A stretch of DNA of 51,444 nucleotides from Gemmatimonadota bacterium (GCA_028873815.1 JAPPNN010000009.1:1-51444); one strand, 5' to 3'. Shown: positions 8,585 to 16,871, numbered from the stretch's first letter. Numbers and translations are program-made. The notes: generated by a model from the letters alone, not told the origin.

Positions 8585-9407
8585 CAGTCCGCCCCTGGCC
8601 GCCACTATGGCGCTGATCGCGCTCGCCGTGACAGGTGCGCCGCCGCCGGCCAGCGCCCAGACCCCGGCGGCGACGGACGTGCCGGACGGGCCGTCGCCGA
8701 CGGTGGTCGGCGTACCGTTTGCAGTGGGAGAGCACCTGAGGTACAAGGTCAAATACGGCATCTTCTCCGTGGGAGAGGCCCACATGACCATCGCCGGGAT
8801 CGACACGATTCACGGCATGCCCACCTATGTGGCCGAGTGGCGGCTCAAGGGCAGCGTGCTGGGATACGGCATCGACGAGACCTTCACCTCCTGGATCGAC
8901 ACCGAGGGGCTGTTTGCCAGGCGCTTTGTGAAGGACCAGGGAAAACGCTACCGCGAGTACGAGTTCTTCCCCGCGGAGCACCTCGTACAGAGAATCGACC
9001 ACGACACGACCTGGGTGCTCCCCGATCCGGAACCCCTCGACGACATATCGATCGTGTACTTCACCCGCACGCTCGCCCTCGATGTGGGCCAGAGCTACAC
9101 CTTCGACCGTTTCTACAACGACGAAGGGAACCCGATCGTTCTCAATGTGCTGCGCAAGGATCGGCGCGAGGTGGGCGCGGGCGAATTCAACACGGTGGTG
9201 GTTCGGCCCATCATCCAGACCGACGGTCTCTTTTCGGAGGGTGGGGACGCGGAGATCCATTTCTCGGACGATGAGCGCAGGATGGTGGTCTACATGAAGG
9301 TGGACGGCCCGTTCCTGCCCCTGAACCTCACGCTGCACCTGGAGGAAATCCTGCACGTCGAGCCGGGCAGCGCTCAAACGCCGGGCGATGTGCCAGATTC
9401 GGGTTGA
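8571..9407 (+). CDS. Secreted DUF3108-family protein
   Basis: Predicted periplasmic or outer-membrane-associated beta-rich protein of 278 residues. A signal peptide ends at PASAQ (about residue 29). The mature part begins PFAVGEHLRYKVKYGIFSVGEA, the characteristic opening of DUF3108 proteins, and continues with alternating strands to NLTLHLEEI near the C-terminus. DUF3108 has no established biochemical activity; members are often near envelope-lipid genes, as here. Its ATG lies 14 bases inside the glycosyltransferase gene, implying coupled expression. The family call is confident; the function is unknown. Confidence 0.82.
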   Translation: MARPSSPPLAATMALIALAVTGAPPPASAQTPAATDVPDGPSPTVVGVPFAVGEHLRYKVKYGIFSVGEAHMTIAGIDTIHGMPTYVAEWRLKGSVLGYGIDETFTSWIDTEGLFARRFVKDQGKRYREYEFFPAEHLVQRIDHDTTWVLPDPEPLDDISIVYFTRTLALDVGQSYTFDRFYNDEGNPIVLNVLRKDRREVGAGEFNTVVVRPIIQTDGLFSEGGDAEIHFSDDERRMVVYMKVDGPFLPLNLTLHLEEILHVEPGSAQTPGDVPDSG

Positions 9408-9434
9408 TCCAGCTTTACGTTTACGGCTAGCGGG

Positions 9435-10004
9435 GTGATGGCCGCCGCGCGAAGTCTGCGACTGTGGTTGGCGTGGGTCCTGGGCATCGCGTTCTTCTGG
9501 ATGGCACGGCCCGTCGCGGAGTCCATGTGGATCGGGGGTGTCATCGTGCTGGCGGGGCTGGCGGTTCGCGGGTGGGCTGCCGGTATCCTCGAGAAGGACC
9601 GGGAGCTGGCGGTCTCGGGTCCCTACGCGTTTACCCGCAATCCGCTGTACCTGGGCAGCTTCCTGCTGGGCATGGGCGCCGCGGTTGCCGGCGGCCGGCC
9701 GGTGTTCGGAGTGGTCTTTCTCGGTTACTTCGCGCTGACCTACGGGGCGGTGATGGCACACGAACAGGCCGGGCTGGAGGTGCGATTTCGGGACGGCTAC
9801 CGTGACTATCGCGATTCAGTGCCCGGATTCCTTCCCCGACTCTCGCCCTACCGCCCACCACCCGTTCTCGGGATCGAAACGAGGGACTTTTCCCTCGCAT
9901 GCTACATGCGCAACCGCGAGTACGAAGCCGCGCTGGGAGCCGCCGCGGGCATGGTCCTGCTCGCACTCAAGGCCGGGGGTGTCCTGCAGCTGCCGTTGCC
10001 ATAG
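9435..10004 (+). CDS. Isoprenylcysteine carboxyl methyltransferase-like membrane protein
   Basis: Small integral membrane protein of 189 residues with four to five hydrophobic segments. The sequence GPYAFTRNPLYLGSFLLGMG (residues 62-81) contains the RNPLY motif shared by ICMT/PEMT-type S-adenosylmethionine-dependent methyltransferases, and HEQAGLEVRFRDGYRDY carries the second conserved acidic/aromatic block. Bacterial members methylate lipids or small molecules, and the substrate here is not known. It begins GTG-ATG at 9435/9438, 27 bases after the DUF3108 gene, and ends the plus-strand envelope cassette. The following gene is convergent, with no spacer. Confidence 0.78.
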   Translation: MMAAARSLRLWLAWVLGIAFFWMARPVAESMWIGGVIVLAGLAVRGWAAGILEKDRELAVSGPYAFTRNPLYLGSFLLGMGAAVAGGRPVFGVVFLGYFALTYGAVMAHEQAGLEVRFRDGYRDYRDSVPGFLPRLSPYRPPPVLGIETRDFSLACYMRNREYEAALGAAAGMVLLALKAGGVLQLPLP

Positions 10005-10005
10005 C

Positions 10006-10413
10006 CTACGCCGTCTCGGGCGGTACCTCCACCAGGTGCAGGACCGGACCCGGCATCACCTGCCCCTTGACTCGTATGTCGAAGTCGTAGCGTCCGGGCA
10101 CCGGGAAGACCACGTCCTCCAGCGGCATCACCAGCTGTGTGCGTGGCGGCGGCCGGTCCGCGGGGCGCGGGGTCACCTCGGATTCGCCCTCGACGGTCAG
10201 GGTCGGGCGTCCGTCGGGACCGCGCACGTCGACGCGAAAGCGATGGCGGCCCGCGTCGTCGCGATCCCACTCGATGCACACGACGAGGGTCATCCGATCA
10301 TGGCCGGCCGGAAAGCCCGGAGCATAGAGGTCGTGGAAGACCCCATGAACATCGATCTTCCCATCCGGGGTGGTGGCCGCCTGATCGCAGACGGCGAAAG
10401 TGAGCAGTCTCAT
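10006..10413 (-). CDS. Uncharacterised protein, DUF6941-like
   Basis: Soluble protein of 135 residues beginning LLTFAVCDQAATTPDGKIDVHGVFHDLYAPGFPAGH split over two strands. The pattern of a CD near residue 9-10, a GKI-nVhGvFd stretch and a P-x-P-H turn resembles the small DUF6941 family, whose function is unknown. The rest is beta-rich, with MPLEDVVFPVPGRYDFDIRV resembling an immunoglobulin-like strand pair. No signal peptide or membrane segment is seen. It is convergent with the ICMT-like gene (one base between stops) and divergent from the small protein at 10566. The family assignment is tentative. Confidence 0.65.
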   Translation of the reverse strand: MRLLTFAVCDQAATTPDGKIDVHGVFHDLYAPGFPAGHDRMTLVVCIEWDRDDAGRHRFRVDVRGPDGRPTLTVEGESEVTPRPADRPPPRTQLVMPLEDVVFPVPGRYDFDIRVKGQVMPGPVLHLVEVPPETA

Positions 10414-10476
10414 TCCTCTTGTCCGGCCGAAAGGCGCCGCCCCGAGTTCTCGTTTCTTGCCATAATCCGCTTCTCA

Positions 10477-10554
10477 CCTACTTTATTGGCTTCGCTTGCG
10501 GGCCGCCCTGCCGGCCCGGGCGTTCGCGGGACCCCGCGGAGAGAAACCAATTAT
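10477..10554 (+). promoter_or_regulatory. Structured leader upstream of the gene at 10566
   Basis: The 152-base gap between divergent genes holds a GC-rich inverted repeat, CGGGCCG at 10499-10505 and CGGCCCG at 10512-10518 with a six-base loop. A second short one (CGCGG/CCGCG) lies near 10525-10538. Just downstream is a strong AGGAGGAG ribosome site. A possible promoter (TTGCCA near 10457, TACTTT 16 bases on) lies upstream. The hairpins are seen directly; their role is inference. Confidence 0.3.
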
Positions 10555-10565
10555 GAGGAGGAGTA

Positions 10566-10862
10566 GTGGCGAAGCAAGAACCGATGGACCGGGCGCGAGA
10601 CGAGTTGTTCAGTCACATCCACCGTTGCGGCGTATTGCAGGCGCACGTGGATGATCAGGACTCCTGGATGACGGAGACCATCGAATACCTGGCCGAGCGG
10701 TATCCGGATCTGGGTGTCAGGGAGCTTTCCGAGCTCAAGGCCGTGGGAATGCAGTTCTGCAAGCCCGTCATCTCCAGGCTCAGGCGTGAAGAACCCGCCG
10801 ACCCTCCCGCCGTGGACGGCGGACCGGGCGAGGCGATCCTGGGTGAGCCCAGGGACGCCTGA
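10566..10862 (+). CDS. Uncharacterised 98-residue protein
   Basis: Not recognised. It is a small, acidic, predominantly helical protein (residues 1-75) with a disordered proline/glycine-rich tail. It starts at GTG 10566, preceded by the very strong site ATGAGGAGGAG, which argues that it is expressed. One Cys-x8-H pattern and a second Cys near residue 63 are present but do not make a recognisable metal site. It is followed 46 bases later by the Tat-exported glycosylasparaginase gene and has a structured leader upstream. There is no signal peptide or membrane helix. Confidence 0.6.
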   Translation: MAKQEPMDRARDELFSHIHRCGVLQAHVDDQDSWMTETIEYLAERYPDLGVRELSELKAVGMQFCKPVISRLRREEPADPPAVDGGPGEAILGEPRDA

Positions 10863-10908
10863 CCACACAGCTTACCGCAGGACCCTTTCCCACCATGGAG
10901 TGCGATCA

Positions 10909-12009
10909 ATGACCAGCCGCCGTGATTTTCTCAAGACCTCCGCCGGGGTCGGCGTAGGTGCCGCCGTCAGCCTCGGATCCGCGCAACCGTTGCGCGGTGC
11001 GCCGGCCGTGCACAAGAGCGTGGTCGTCCCGGTTGCCGTGGCGAGCGGAAACGGACTCGAGGCCGTGGAAACGGCCGTCCGCAGCGTCACCCAGGGCGGC
11101 GACACGCTGGATGCCGTGGTGGAGGGCGTCAACATCGTGGAGCGCGATCCCGGCGACGCGTCCGTGGGCTTCGGCGGACTCCCGAACCTGGACGGTGTGG
11201 TGCAGCTCGATTCGTCGGTCATGCACGGTCCCAGCAGGGGCGCGGGCGCGGTGGCCTGCATCGAAGGCATCAAGACGCCATCCAGCGTGGCCAGGGACGT
11301 CATGCGGTACACCGACCACGTGCTTCTGGTCGGCGAGGGGGCCCAGCGGTTCGCTCTTTCGATGGGATATCAGCTCGAAGATCTCCTCACGGAGCGCTCG
11401 CGTCGCCGCTGGATCGAATGGCGCGCGACGATGAGTGACAGGGACGACTACCTCACCCTGGAAGAGACCGGGCACGCCGTTCCCGGTTCCTCTCGGCAGG
11501 AGGACTACGGCCTCGGCCTCCTCGATTCACACGACGGGGTGCGCCCGCAGGGGACCATCAACTGCAACGTCATCAACAGCGACGGAGACCTCTCCGGCGT
11601 GACCACGACCTCCGGCCTGGCGTGGAAGGTGCCGGGAAGGGTCGGCGATTCTCCCATCGTGGGCGCCGGGCTGTACGTCGACAACGACGTGGGTGCCTGC
11701 GGATCCACCGGTCGCGGCGAGGCCGTGATCAAGACGTGCGGCTCGCACAGCGTGGTCGAGCTGATGCGCTCCGGCATGTCACCGACCGACGCGTGCCTCG
11801 AGGCTCTGCGCCGCATCGTCACCTTCACGGTTGAGCCGCGCCTGCGAAACGCGGACGGGCGGCCGAGCTTCGGCGTGAACTACTACGCAATCAACAAGAA
11901 CGGCGACCACGGCGGCGCGTCCATCTACTCCGGCGGCCGGTATGCGGTGTGCAGAGACGGGGAGACCCGCCACGAGGATCTGGCCTACCTGTTCGAGCGG
12001 AGGGGTTGA
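10909..12009 (+). CDS. Tat-exported N4-(beta-N-acetylglucosaminyl)-L-asparaginase
   Basis: Ntn hydrolase of the glycosylasparaginase family (366 residues) that cleaves the GlcNAc-Asn bond left after glycoprotein breakdown, or related L-asparagine amides. The N-terminus TSRRDFLKTSAG is a textbook twin-arginine signal, so it should be exported folded. The precursor self-cleaves before the nucleophile, which I place at Thr216 (PQGTINCN). The following TTSGLAWKVPGRVGDSPI and AGLYVDNDVGACGSTGRGE segments are the diagnostic core of the family. The usual His-Asp before the nucleophilic Thr reads Gln-Gly here. The ATG at 10909 is chosen for the Tat motif. The next gene begins immediately at its stop, suggesting an operon. 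Confidence 0.88.
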   Translation: MTSRRDFLKTSAGVGVGAAVSLGSAQPLRGAPAVHKSVVVPVAVASGNGLEAVETAVRSVTQGGDTLDAVVEGVNIVERDPGDASVGFGGLPNLDGVVQLDSSVMHGPSRGAGAVACIEGIKTPSSVARDVMRYTDHVLLVGEGAQRFALSMGYQLEDLLTERSRRRWIEWRATMSDRDDYLTLEETGHAVPGSSRQEDYGLGLLDSHDGVRPQGTINCNVINSDGDLSGVTTTSGLAWKVPGRVGDSPIVGAGLYVDNDVGACGSTGRGEAVIKTCGSHSVVELMRSGMSPTDACLEALRRIVTFTVEPRLRNADGRPSFGVNYYAINKNGDHGGASIYSGGRYAVCRDGETRHEDLAYLFERRG

Positions 12010-12384
12010 TTGGACGCGGACGACAAGAAGCCCGGACCCGTGGGGTTCGGCGTCGATGAGTTGCCCGAAATCAAGAAAATGGAGCGCTTGCATTGCAGCG
12101 GACGCCAGGTGCCATCTCCCATGGGAGGGTTCCTGATGGACCTCGGAGTGCGTGCGGAGGCCGACGGGACCAGTACCGTCCTTTTCGAATGCAAGACATC
12201 GGCGCTGCGGTTCCAGCTGCCCCTGCGAATCAGCACATGGCGAGAACGGCGCAAGGTCAGGATACAGGCGGACGAGGGCCTGGATCCGATGTGTCCACGG
12301 GGAGAACTGGGCCCGTCCCTGGTGAGGCGGGGGAAGGACTTCTTCTGCCCCCGCTGCAACATCATGTTCGGGAGAGTACCGTAG
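12010..12384 (+). CDS. Uncharacterised protein with C-terminal half zinc-ribbon
   Basis: Not recognised. A 124-residue soluble protein read from a TTG directly after the stop of the glycosylasparaginase gene, with GGAGGGG just upstream as ribosome site. The central region (RAEADGTSTVLFECKTSALRF) looks beta-rich. The C-terminus has MCPRG at about residue 94 and FFCPRCNIMFG at 111-121, giving Cys residues spaced like a degenerate zinc ribbon. Coupled translation with a Tat-exported hydrolase is visible, but no functional link is known. TTG is the only start near the ribosome site. Confidence 0.6.
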   Translation: MDADDKKPGPVGFGVDELPEIKKMERLHCSGRQVPSPMGGFLMDLGVRAEADGTSTVLFECKTSALRFQLPLRISTWRERRKVRIQADEGLDPMCPRGELGPSLVRRGKDFFCPRCNIMFGRVP

Positions 12385-12424
12385 AGGTCTGCCCGAAAAG
12401 ACCGGACCGAGACCTGTTGCCAGG

Positions 12425-13516
12425 GTGCCGGCTCCTACGGACGCACGTTCGCGCGTGGTTCGCATCGCGCTGATCCCCGGGGACGGAATCGGTCCCGAAG
12501 TCGTGCGCGCGGCGAAGGACGTGATGCGCGTCGCTGCCGAAAAGCACGGCCTCGACCTCACGCTGGACGACTGGGACCTGGGCGCGGACCGCTATCTGCG
12601 CGATGGCACGACCCTGTCCCCCGAGGACCGCGACCGCCTGGTCGGCGACTACGATGCGGCGCTTCTCGGCGCGCTCGGCGACCCGCGCGTACCCGACAAT
12701 GTTCACGCCCGCGATATCCTGCTGGGCCTGCGGCTGTTTGCGGACCTGTACGTCAACTACCGGCCCTGCAAGCTGCTCGTACCGGCCCTTTCCCCGCTTC
12801 GGAACCCGGATCCCGCCACCGACATCGTCTTCTTCAGGGAAAACACGGAGGGGCTCTACGCAGGCATGGGAGGCAGCTTCAAGACCGGTACGGCGGACGA
12901 GATCGCGATCGAGGAGAGCCTCAACACCTACAAGGGTGTGGAACGCATCGTCAGGGCCGCCTTCGAACATGCGCTAGCGACCGGACGAACAAGCGTCACG
13001 CTGGTAGACAAGGCCAACGTGCTCGCGTACGAAGGGGGGCTGTGGCGGCGTGTCTTCGCCGAGGTCGGGAGTGAGTTCCCGGGGATCGACCGCAACGCCA
13101 TGTACGTCGATGCCATGGCCATGGACCTGGTCCGCCGGCCGCAGAGGTACGAGGTCGTCGTGACTTCCAACCTCTTCGGCGACATCCTGAGCGATCTGGC
13201 CGCGCAGATCACCGGCGGCCTGGGCCTTGCGCCCTCGGGCAACATCAACCCGCAGTCCTGGGCCCTCTTCGAGCCGGTCCATGGATCGGCGCCCGACATC
13301 GCGGGTAAGGGTATTGCGAACCCGGTGGCGGCGGTGGCGTGCGTGAGCCTTGCCCTTGGGCACCTCGGCATGGAAGAGGCCGCGGCCGATGTGGACGACT
13401 GCATTCGCGCGTCGTTCGAGGAGGGTGTCACGACACCCGACCTGGGGGGCACCGCCACCACGCGGGAGGCCGGACGATGGATGGCGGCCCGGCTTCTCGA
13501 CGCGGCAACAGGTTAA
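12425..13516 (+). CDS. Isocitrate/isopropylmalate dehydrogenase family protein (LeuB-like)
   Basis: NAD(P)-dependent beta-decarboxylating dehydrogenase of 363 residues that oxidises a 2-hydroxy-3-carboxy acid. Seen directly are ALIPGDGIGPEV near the N-terminus, the substrate helix LLGLRLFADLYVNYRP, FFRENTEGLY, DKANVL, the metal-binding DAMAMDLV, NLFGDILSD and EPVHGSAPDIAGKGIANP, all diagnostic. Whether the substrate is 3-isopropylmalate, isocitrate, homoisocitrate or tartrate cannot be decided: the LYVNYRP loop resembles NAD-isocitrate dehydrogenases as much as LeuB, and no leuA/C/D are adjacent. The GTG at 12425 is used; a shorter start at the VRIALIPGDG segment is possible. Confidence 0.85.
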   Translation: MPAPTDARSRVVRIALIPGDGIGPEVVRAAKDVMRVAAEKHGLDLTLDDWDLGADRYLRDGTTLSPEDRDRLVGDYDAALLGALGDPRVPDNVHARDILLGLRLFADLYVNYRPCKLLVPALSPLRNPDPATDIVFFRENTEGLYAGMGGSFKTGTADEIAIEESLNTYKGVERIVRAAFEHALATGRTSVTLVDKANVLAYEGGLWRRVFAEVGSEFPGIDRNAMYVDAMAMDLVRRPQRYEVVVTSNLFGDILSDLAAQITGGLGLAPSGNINPQSWALFEPVHGSAPDIAGKGIANPVAAVACVSLALGHLGMEEAAADVDDCIRASFEEGVTTPDLGGTATTREAGRWMAARLLDAATG

Positions 13517-13575
13517 GTTACCGGTGTTTCGCACACTTCAAGCGATTTGATCGACGCAGTCATGGAGTTTTAGGG

Positions 13576-14781
13576 ATGGGGACTCAAGGATTTGACACGG
13601 GGGTCGTCTTCCTCTCGGGGAAACGCACTCCCTTTGGAACCTTCGGCGGCTCGCTGAAGGACTTCACTGCCACCGATCTCGGCGTTCTGTCAGCGGAGGC
13701 GGCGATTGAAGCCGCCGGCATCGAGCCCGCACAGGTGGGCCACGTCTTCTACGGCAACGCGCTGCAGACCTCCGCCGACGCGATCTACCTGGCGCGGCAC
13801 ATCGGCCTGCGCGCGGGCGTACCCCAGGAAGTCGGCGCTCTGACCGTGAACCGCCTGTGCGGATCGGGCTTCCAGGCCGTCGTGTCGGGTGCGCAGGAGA
13901 TTCTGCTCGGCGGCGCGGACGTGACTTTGTGCGGCGGCGCGGAATCCATGAGCCAGGCCCCTCACGTAGTGCGGGGCGCGAGGTGGGGCGGTTTGCGGCT
14001 GGGTCCTGCGGCGAACGGGTTCCACGACGTTCTGTGGGAAGCCCTTACGGACTCGCACTGTGGCCTGAGCATGGCCCAGACCGCCGAGGAGCTGGCCGAC
14101 CGGTATGAGGTGACCCGGAAAGAGGCGGATCAGGTTGCCGTCAACAGTCAGCGGCGCGCGAAGGCTGCGTGGGACGCCGGCCGCTACAACGCCGAGGTCT
14201 CGCCGGTCACGGTTAGGACGCGCAGGGGCGAGTCGGGCTTCGGGATCGACGAGCACATGCGTCCGGACACGACCCTGGAAGACCTGGGGCGGCTGCGGCC
14301 GTACTTCCGCAAGGACGGACTGGTCACGGCGGGGAACGCCAGCGGCATCGGTGACGGCGCCGCATCGGTGGTGCTCGCGGAGGCGGAATGGGCCCGGGCG
14401 AACGGGGCGTCCCCGATCGGACGGCTGGTGTCATGGGGATTCGCGGGCGTCGACCCGCGGGTCATGGGGATCGGACCCGCGCCGGCTGCCCGCGCTGCAC
14501 TGGCGGCCGCCGGATTGGACCTGGAGGACATGGATCTGGTCGAAGTGAACGAAGCCTTCGCGCCCCAGTACAAGGCTGTCGAGAAGGAGTTGGGCCTCGA
14601 TCCCGAACGCACAAATGTCGACGGCGGCGCCATCGCGATCACTCACCCGCTTGCGGCTTCGGGCACCAGGATCACGCTGCATCTGCTTCACGAGCTGCGC
14701 CGGCGGGGCGCACGGTATGGCCTTGGCGCGGCGTGCATTGGAGGAGGGCAGGGCGGCGCGGTGGTGGTAGAGGCGTTCTGA
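13576..14781 (+). CDS. Acetyl-CoA C-acetyltransferase (thiolase)
   Basis: Thiolase of 401 residues that condenses or cleaves acetoacetyl-CoA/3-ketoacyl-CoA in fatty-acid or polyhydroxyalkanoate metabolism. The acyl-carrying Cys95 (VNRLCGSGFQ), the NEAFAP motif, His357 (ITHPLAASGTR) and Cys387 (CIGGGQGG) form the complete catalytic set. The ATG at 13576 is preceded by TAGGG and separated from the dehydrogenase gene by about 60 bases with no clear terminator. A hydroxyacyl-CoA dehydrogenase (15690) and an enoyl-CoA hydratase (20119) lie nearby on the same strand, so a short-chain acyl-CoA route is likely. The direction of flux is not known. Confidence 0.92.
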   Translation: MGTQGFDTGVVFLSGKRTPFGTFGGSLKDFTATDLGVLSAEAAIEAAGIEPAQVGHVFYGNALQTSADAIYLARHIGLRAGVPQEVGALTVNRLCGSGFQAVVSGAQEILLGGADVTLCGGAESMSQAPHVVRGARWGGLRLGPAANGFHDVLWEALTDSHCGLSMAQTAEELADRYEVTRKEADQVAVNSQRRAKAAWDAGRYNAEVSPVTVRTRRGESGFGIDEHMRPDTTLEDLGRLRPYFRKDGLVTAGNASGIGDGAASVVLAEAEWARANGASPIGRLVSWGFAGVDPRVMGIGPAPAARAALAAAGLDLEDMDLVEVNEAFAPQYKAVEKELGLDPERTNVDGGAIAITHPLAASGTRITLHLLHELRRRGARYGLGAACIGGGQGGAVVVEAF

Positions 14782-14793
14782 TACGGTCGGTGC

Positions 14794-15664
14794 ATGCCGG
14801 ATGGGCGAATGAGCAGCAAGGCGACGCTGTCGAGGCGAGACTTCGACGAAGTGATGCGGCGAGCCTCGGAACTTGCCGCGACGGAGCCGGGTGCCCCGGA
14901 AGAGGAGTTCACGGAGGCCGAGCTTGTCCGTATCGGCCGTGAGGTCGGGCTGGCGGATCGTCATTGTGCGGAGGGCCCTGGCCGAGTTTCGCTCGGACCG
15001 CGGCCGGCTGGTCGGGGAGTCCGGCGGATTGCGGGCGCTCGTGGCCACCGGCGAGATCCGTTCGGCCCGGACGGTGAAGCGGCCGCGCGCACGGATCCAC
15101 GGGGAACTGGATGACTTCATGGTGGGCAGCCAGCTCCTGCAGCGCGTCCGTCAAAGGGAGGATCTGCTCCAGTACCGTCCCGCGGTCGATTGGGCGTCAC
15201 GGGTCGCACGGGCGGCGAGTTCGACATCCCGACAGCACTACGTGGCGGCGTCGCGGCTGGTAGAGGTGCGCTTGGACGAACTTGGCCCGGATTCCACTCA
15301 GGTGGACCTGGTCGTCGATCCGGGCATGGCCGGAAAATACAGGACGGGCGCCGTTCTGGGCGGTGGGATGGCCGGCGCAGCCGCAGGTGTCGGAGTTGGC
15401 GTTGGACTCGCTCTGCTGGCTACGCTGCCCGTGGCGGTCGCAGGTGGCATCGCGGCCGGGGTCGTCACCGCGGTAGTGGTGGCGAGCCTGGTGGCCCAGG
15501 GCTTTCGGCGGCGGCTGGGCGAAGTGCGCCTGGAGGTGGAGGGCATCCTCGACGGACTGGAAAGCGACGGAGGGCTAGAGCCGCCGCCTCCGGCATGGCG
15601 GCGCTGGGTGCGGCGCCACTTCCACGGAGTGGCCCGCGAGATGATGGGCAAGGACGAATACTGA
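14794..15664 (+). pseudogene. Frameshifted membrane protein gene (unknown family)
   Basis: Two overlapping frames appear to encode one protein of about 289 residues. Frame one from ATG 14794 (or 14809) reads a helical, acidic domain (SRRDFDEVMRRASELAATE ... IGREVGLADRH), then degenerates. The other frame, from about 14966, takes over smoothly with VRRALAEFRSDRGRLVGE. Removing one T at 14964/14965 joins them. The second part has a strongly hydrophobic helical hairpin (residues of 15355-15500, rich in Gly/Ala/Val) and a basic C-terminus. It may be a genuine recent frameshift, a sequencing error or, less likely, programmed frameshifting; no slippery heptamer is evident. It sits between thiolase and hydroxyacyl-CoA dehydrogenase. 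Function unknown. Confidence 0.6.
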
Positions 15665-15689
15665 CACTGCAATGGGAGGAGATTCGAAG

Positions 15690-16568
15690 TTGGAGATCAA
15701 CAGGTTGGGTGTGGCCGGTTGCGGCCTCATGGGTAGCGGTATCGTGGAAGTAGCGGCCAAGGCGGGGTGCGACGTGGTGGTGTGCGAGGTCGACGAGGCG
15801 GCGGTCTCCGCCGGGCGGGCCCGGGTGGGCAAGTCGCTCGAGCGGGCCGTGTCAAAGGGGAAGCTCGATGCGGCAGAGCGCGACGAGGTGCTCGCGCGGA
15901 TCGCATTCACCACTTCGCTGGACGATTTCGCCGACTGCGACATGGTGATCGAGGCCATCGTCGAGTCGCTCGAGGCGAAGAACGATCTGTTCGGCCAACT
16001 CGACGGCGTTTGCCCCGAACGGACGATCTTCGCGTCCAACACCAGCTCACTGACGGTGACCGACATGGCGGCAGCCACGTCGCGGCCCGATCGCTTCATC
16101 GGCATCCACTTCTTCAACCCCGTGCCGGTCATGAAGCTGGTCGAAGTCGTCAGGACCATCGCGACCAGCGATGAAACCTTCGAGGCTGCGCGGGCCTTCG
16201 CCAAGCGGGTCGGCAAGGTGCCCATCACGGCCAGGGACAACTCCGGCTTCGTCGTCAACCTGCTCCTGGTCCCGTTCATGCTTGACGCGATCCGGCAACT
16301 GGAGCGAGGGGTGGCCTCGGTCGAAGACATCGACACCGCCCTGACCCTGGGTTGCGGGCACCCGATGGGCCCATTCGTGCTGTGCGACTTCGTGGGACTC
16401 GATACGCTCTACCAGGTCGCGGAGATCATGTATGCGGAGTACCGGGAAGAGCGTTACGCAGCGCCTCCCCTGCTCAAGCGTCTCGTGACCATGGGACGTT
16501 ACGGGCGCAAGAGCGGGGCCGGGTTCTACGACTGGACGCCCGCGGGGCCGGTGGCGCTAAGGGTCTGA
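15690..16568 (+). CDS. hbd: 3-hydroxybutyryl-CoA dehydrogenase
   Basis: NAD-dependent L-3-hydroxyacyl-CoA dehydrogenase (292 residues) interconverting 3-hydroxybutyryl-CoA and acetoacetyl-CoA. Seen: the dinucleotide motif VAGCGLMGSGI, the catalytic region SNTSSLTVT and RFIGIHFFNPVPVMKLVEVV, the second-domain DNSGFVVNLLLVPF, and the C-terminal SGAGFYDW. I choose TTG 15690 over ATG 15672: the strong GGGAGGAG site lies eight bases before the TTG, and the product then begins MEINRLGVAGCG as usual in the family, whereas the ATG has no ribosome site. It ends two bases from the convergent rpsU stop. It works with the thiolase upstream and probably the enoyl-CoA hydratase at 20119. Confidence 0.9.
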   Translation: MEINRLGVAGCGLMGSGIVEVAAKAGCDVVVCEVDEAAVSAGRARVGKSLERAVSKGKLDAAERDEVLARIAFTTSLDDFADCDMVIEAIVESLEAKNDLFGQLDGVCPERTIFASNTSSLTVTDMAAATSRPDRFIGIHFFNPVPVMKLVEVVRTIATSDETFEAARAFAKRVGKVPITARDNSGFVVNLLLVPFMLDAIRQLERGVASVEDIDTALTLGCGHPMGPFVLCDFVGLDTLYQVAEIMYAEYREERYAAPPLLKRLVTMGRYGRKSGAGFYDWTPAGPVALRV

Positions 16569-16570
16569 GG

Positions 16571-16765
16571 CTATCGTCGCGACCGGCGCTGGCGTCTCCG
16601 CTCACGGCGGATGGCTGCCTCGCGCCGTCGCTTCCGCTGTGCGCTCGGCTTCTCGTAGAAGCGGCGCTTGCGGAGCTCGGAGTAAAGCCCGGACCGCTGC
16701 ACCTTTCGCTTGAACCTGCGAAGTGCCCGTTCCAGGCTCTCGTTTTCCTTGACGAAAACTTCCAA
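16571..16765 (-). CDS. rpsU: 30S ribosomal protein bS21
   Basis: Small-subunit protein next to the 3' end of 16S rRNA, needed for initiation. The 64-residue product has the typical [20 protein letters not shown] opening (residue 2 on), [18 protein letters not shown] and an Arg-rich tail. The start is a TTG at 16765: the family begins here and a GGGGTG site lies five bases upstream, while the ATG at 16798 would add an atypical N-terminal extension. A candidate promoter lies upstream (TTGTTT, 18 bases, TATCAT). It is convergent with hbd. Confidence 0.88.
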   Translation of the reverse strand: MEVFVKENESLERALRRFKRKVQRSGLYSELRKRRFYEKPSAQRKRRREAAIRRERRRQRRSRR

Positions 16766-16802
16766 ATCATCACCCCACGTTGAGAAACTCGTGACCAACC
16801 CT

Positions 16803-16832
16803 TAATGATAGCTGTGGGTGGGGGTTGGAAAC
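16803..16832 (-). promoter_or_regulatory. Candidate promoter for rpsU
   Basis: Reading the minus strand, TTGTTT at about 16832-16827 is followed after 18 bases by TATCAT at about 16808-16803. This sits about 40 bases before the proposed TTG start of rpsU. It is a visual match to a sigma-70-like consensus only. Confidence 0.3.
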
Positions 16833-16871
16833 AAGTGCCAAGATCTGTGGACCCCGTGTCTTGCCCACCGG

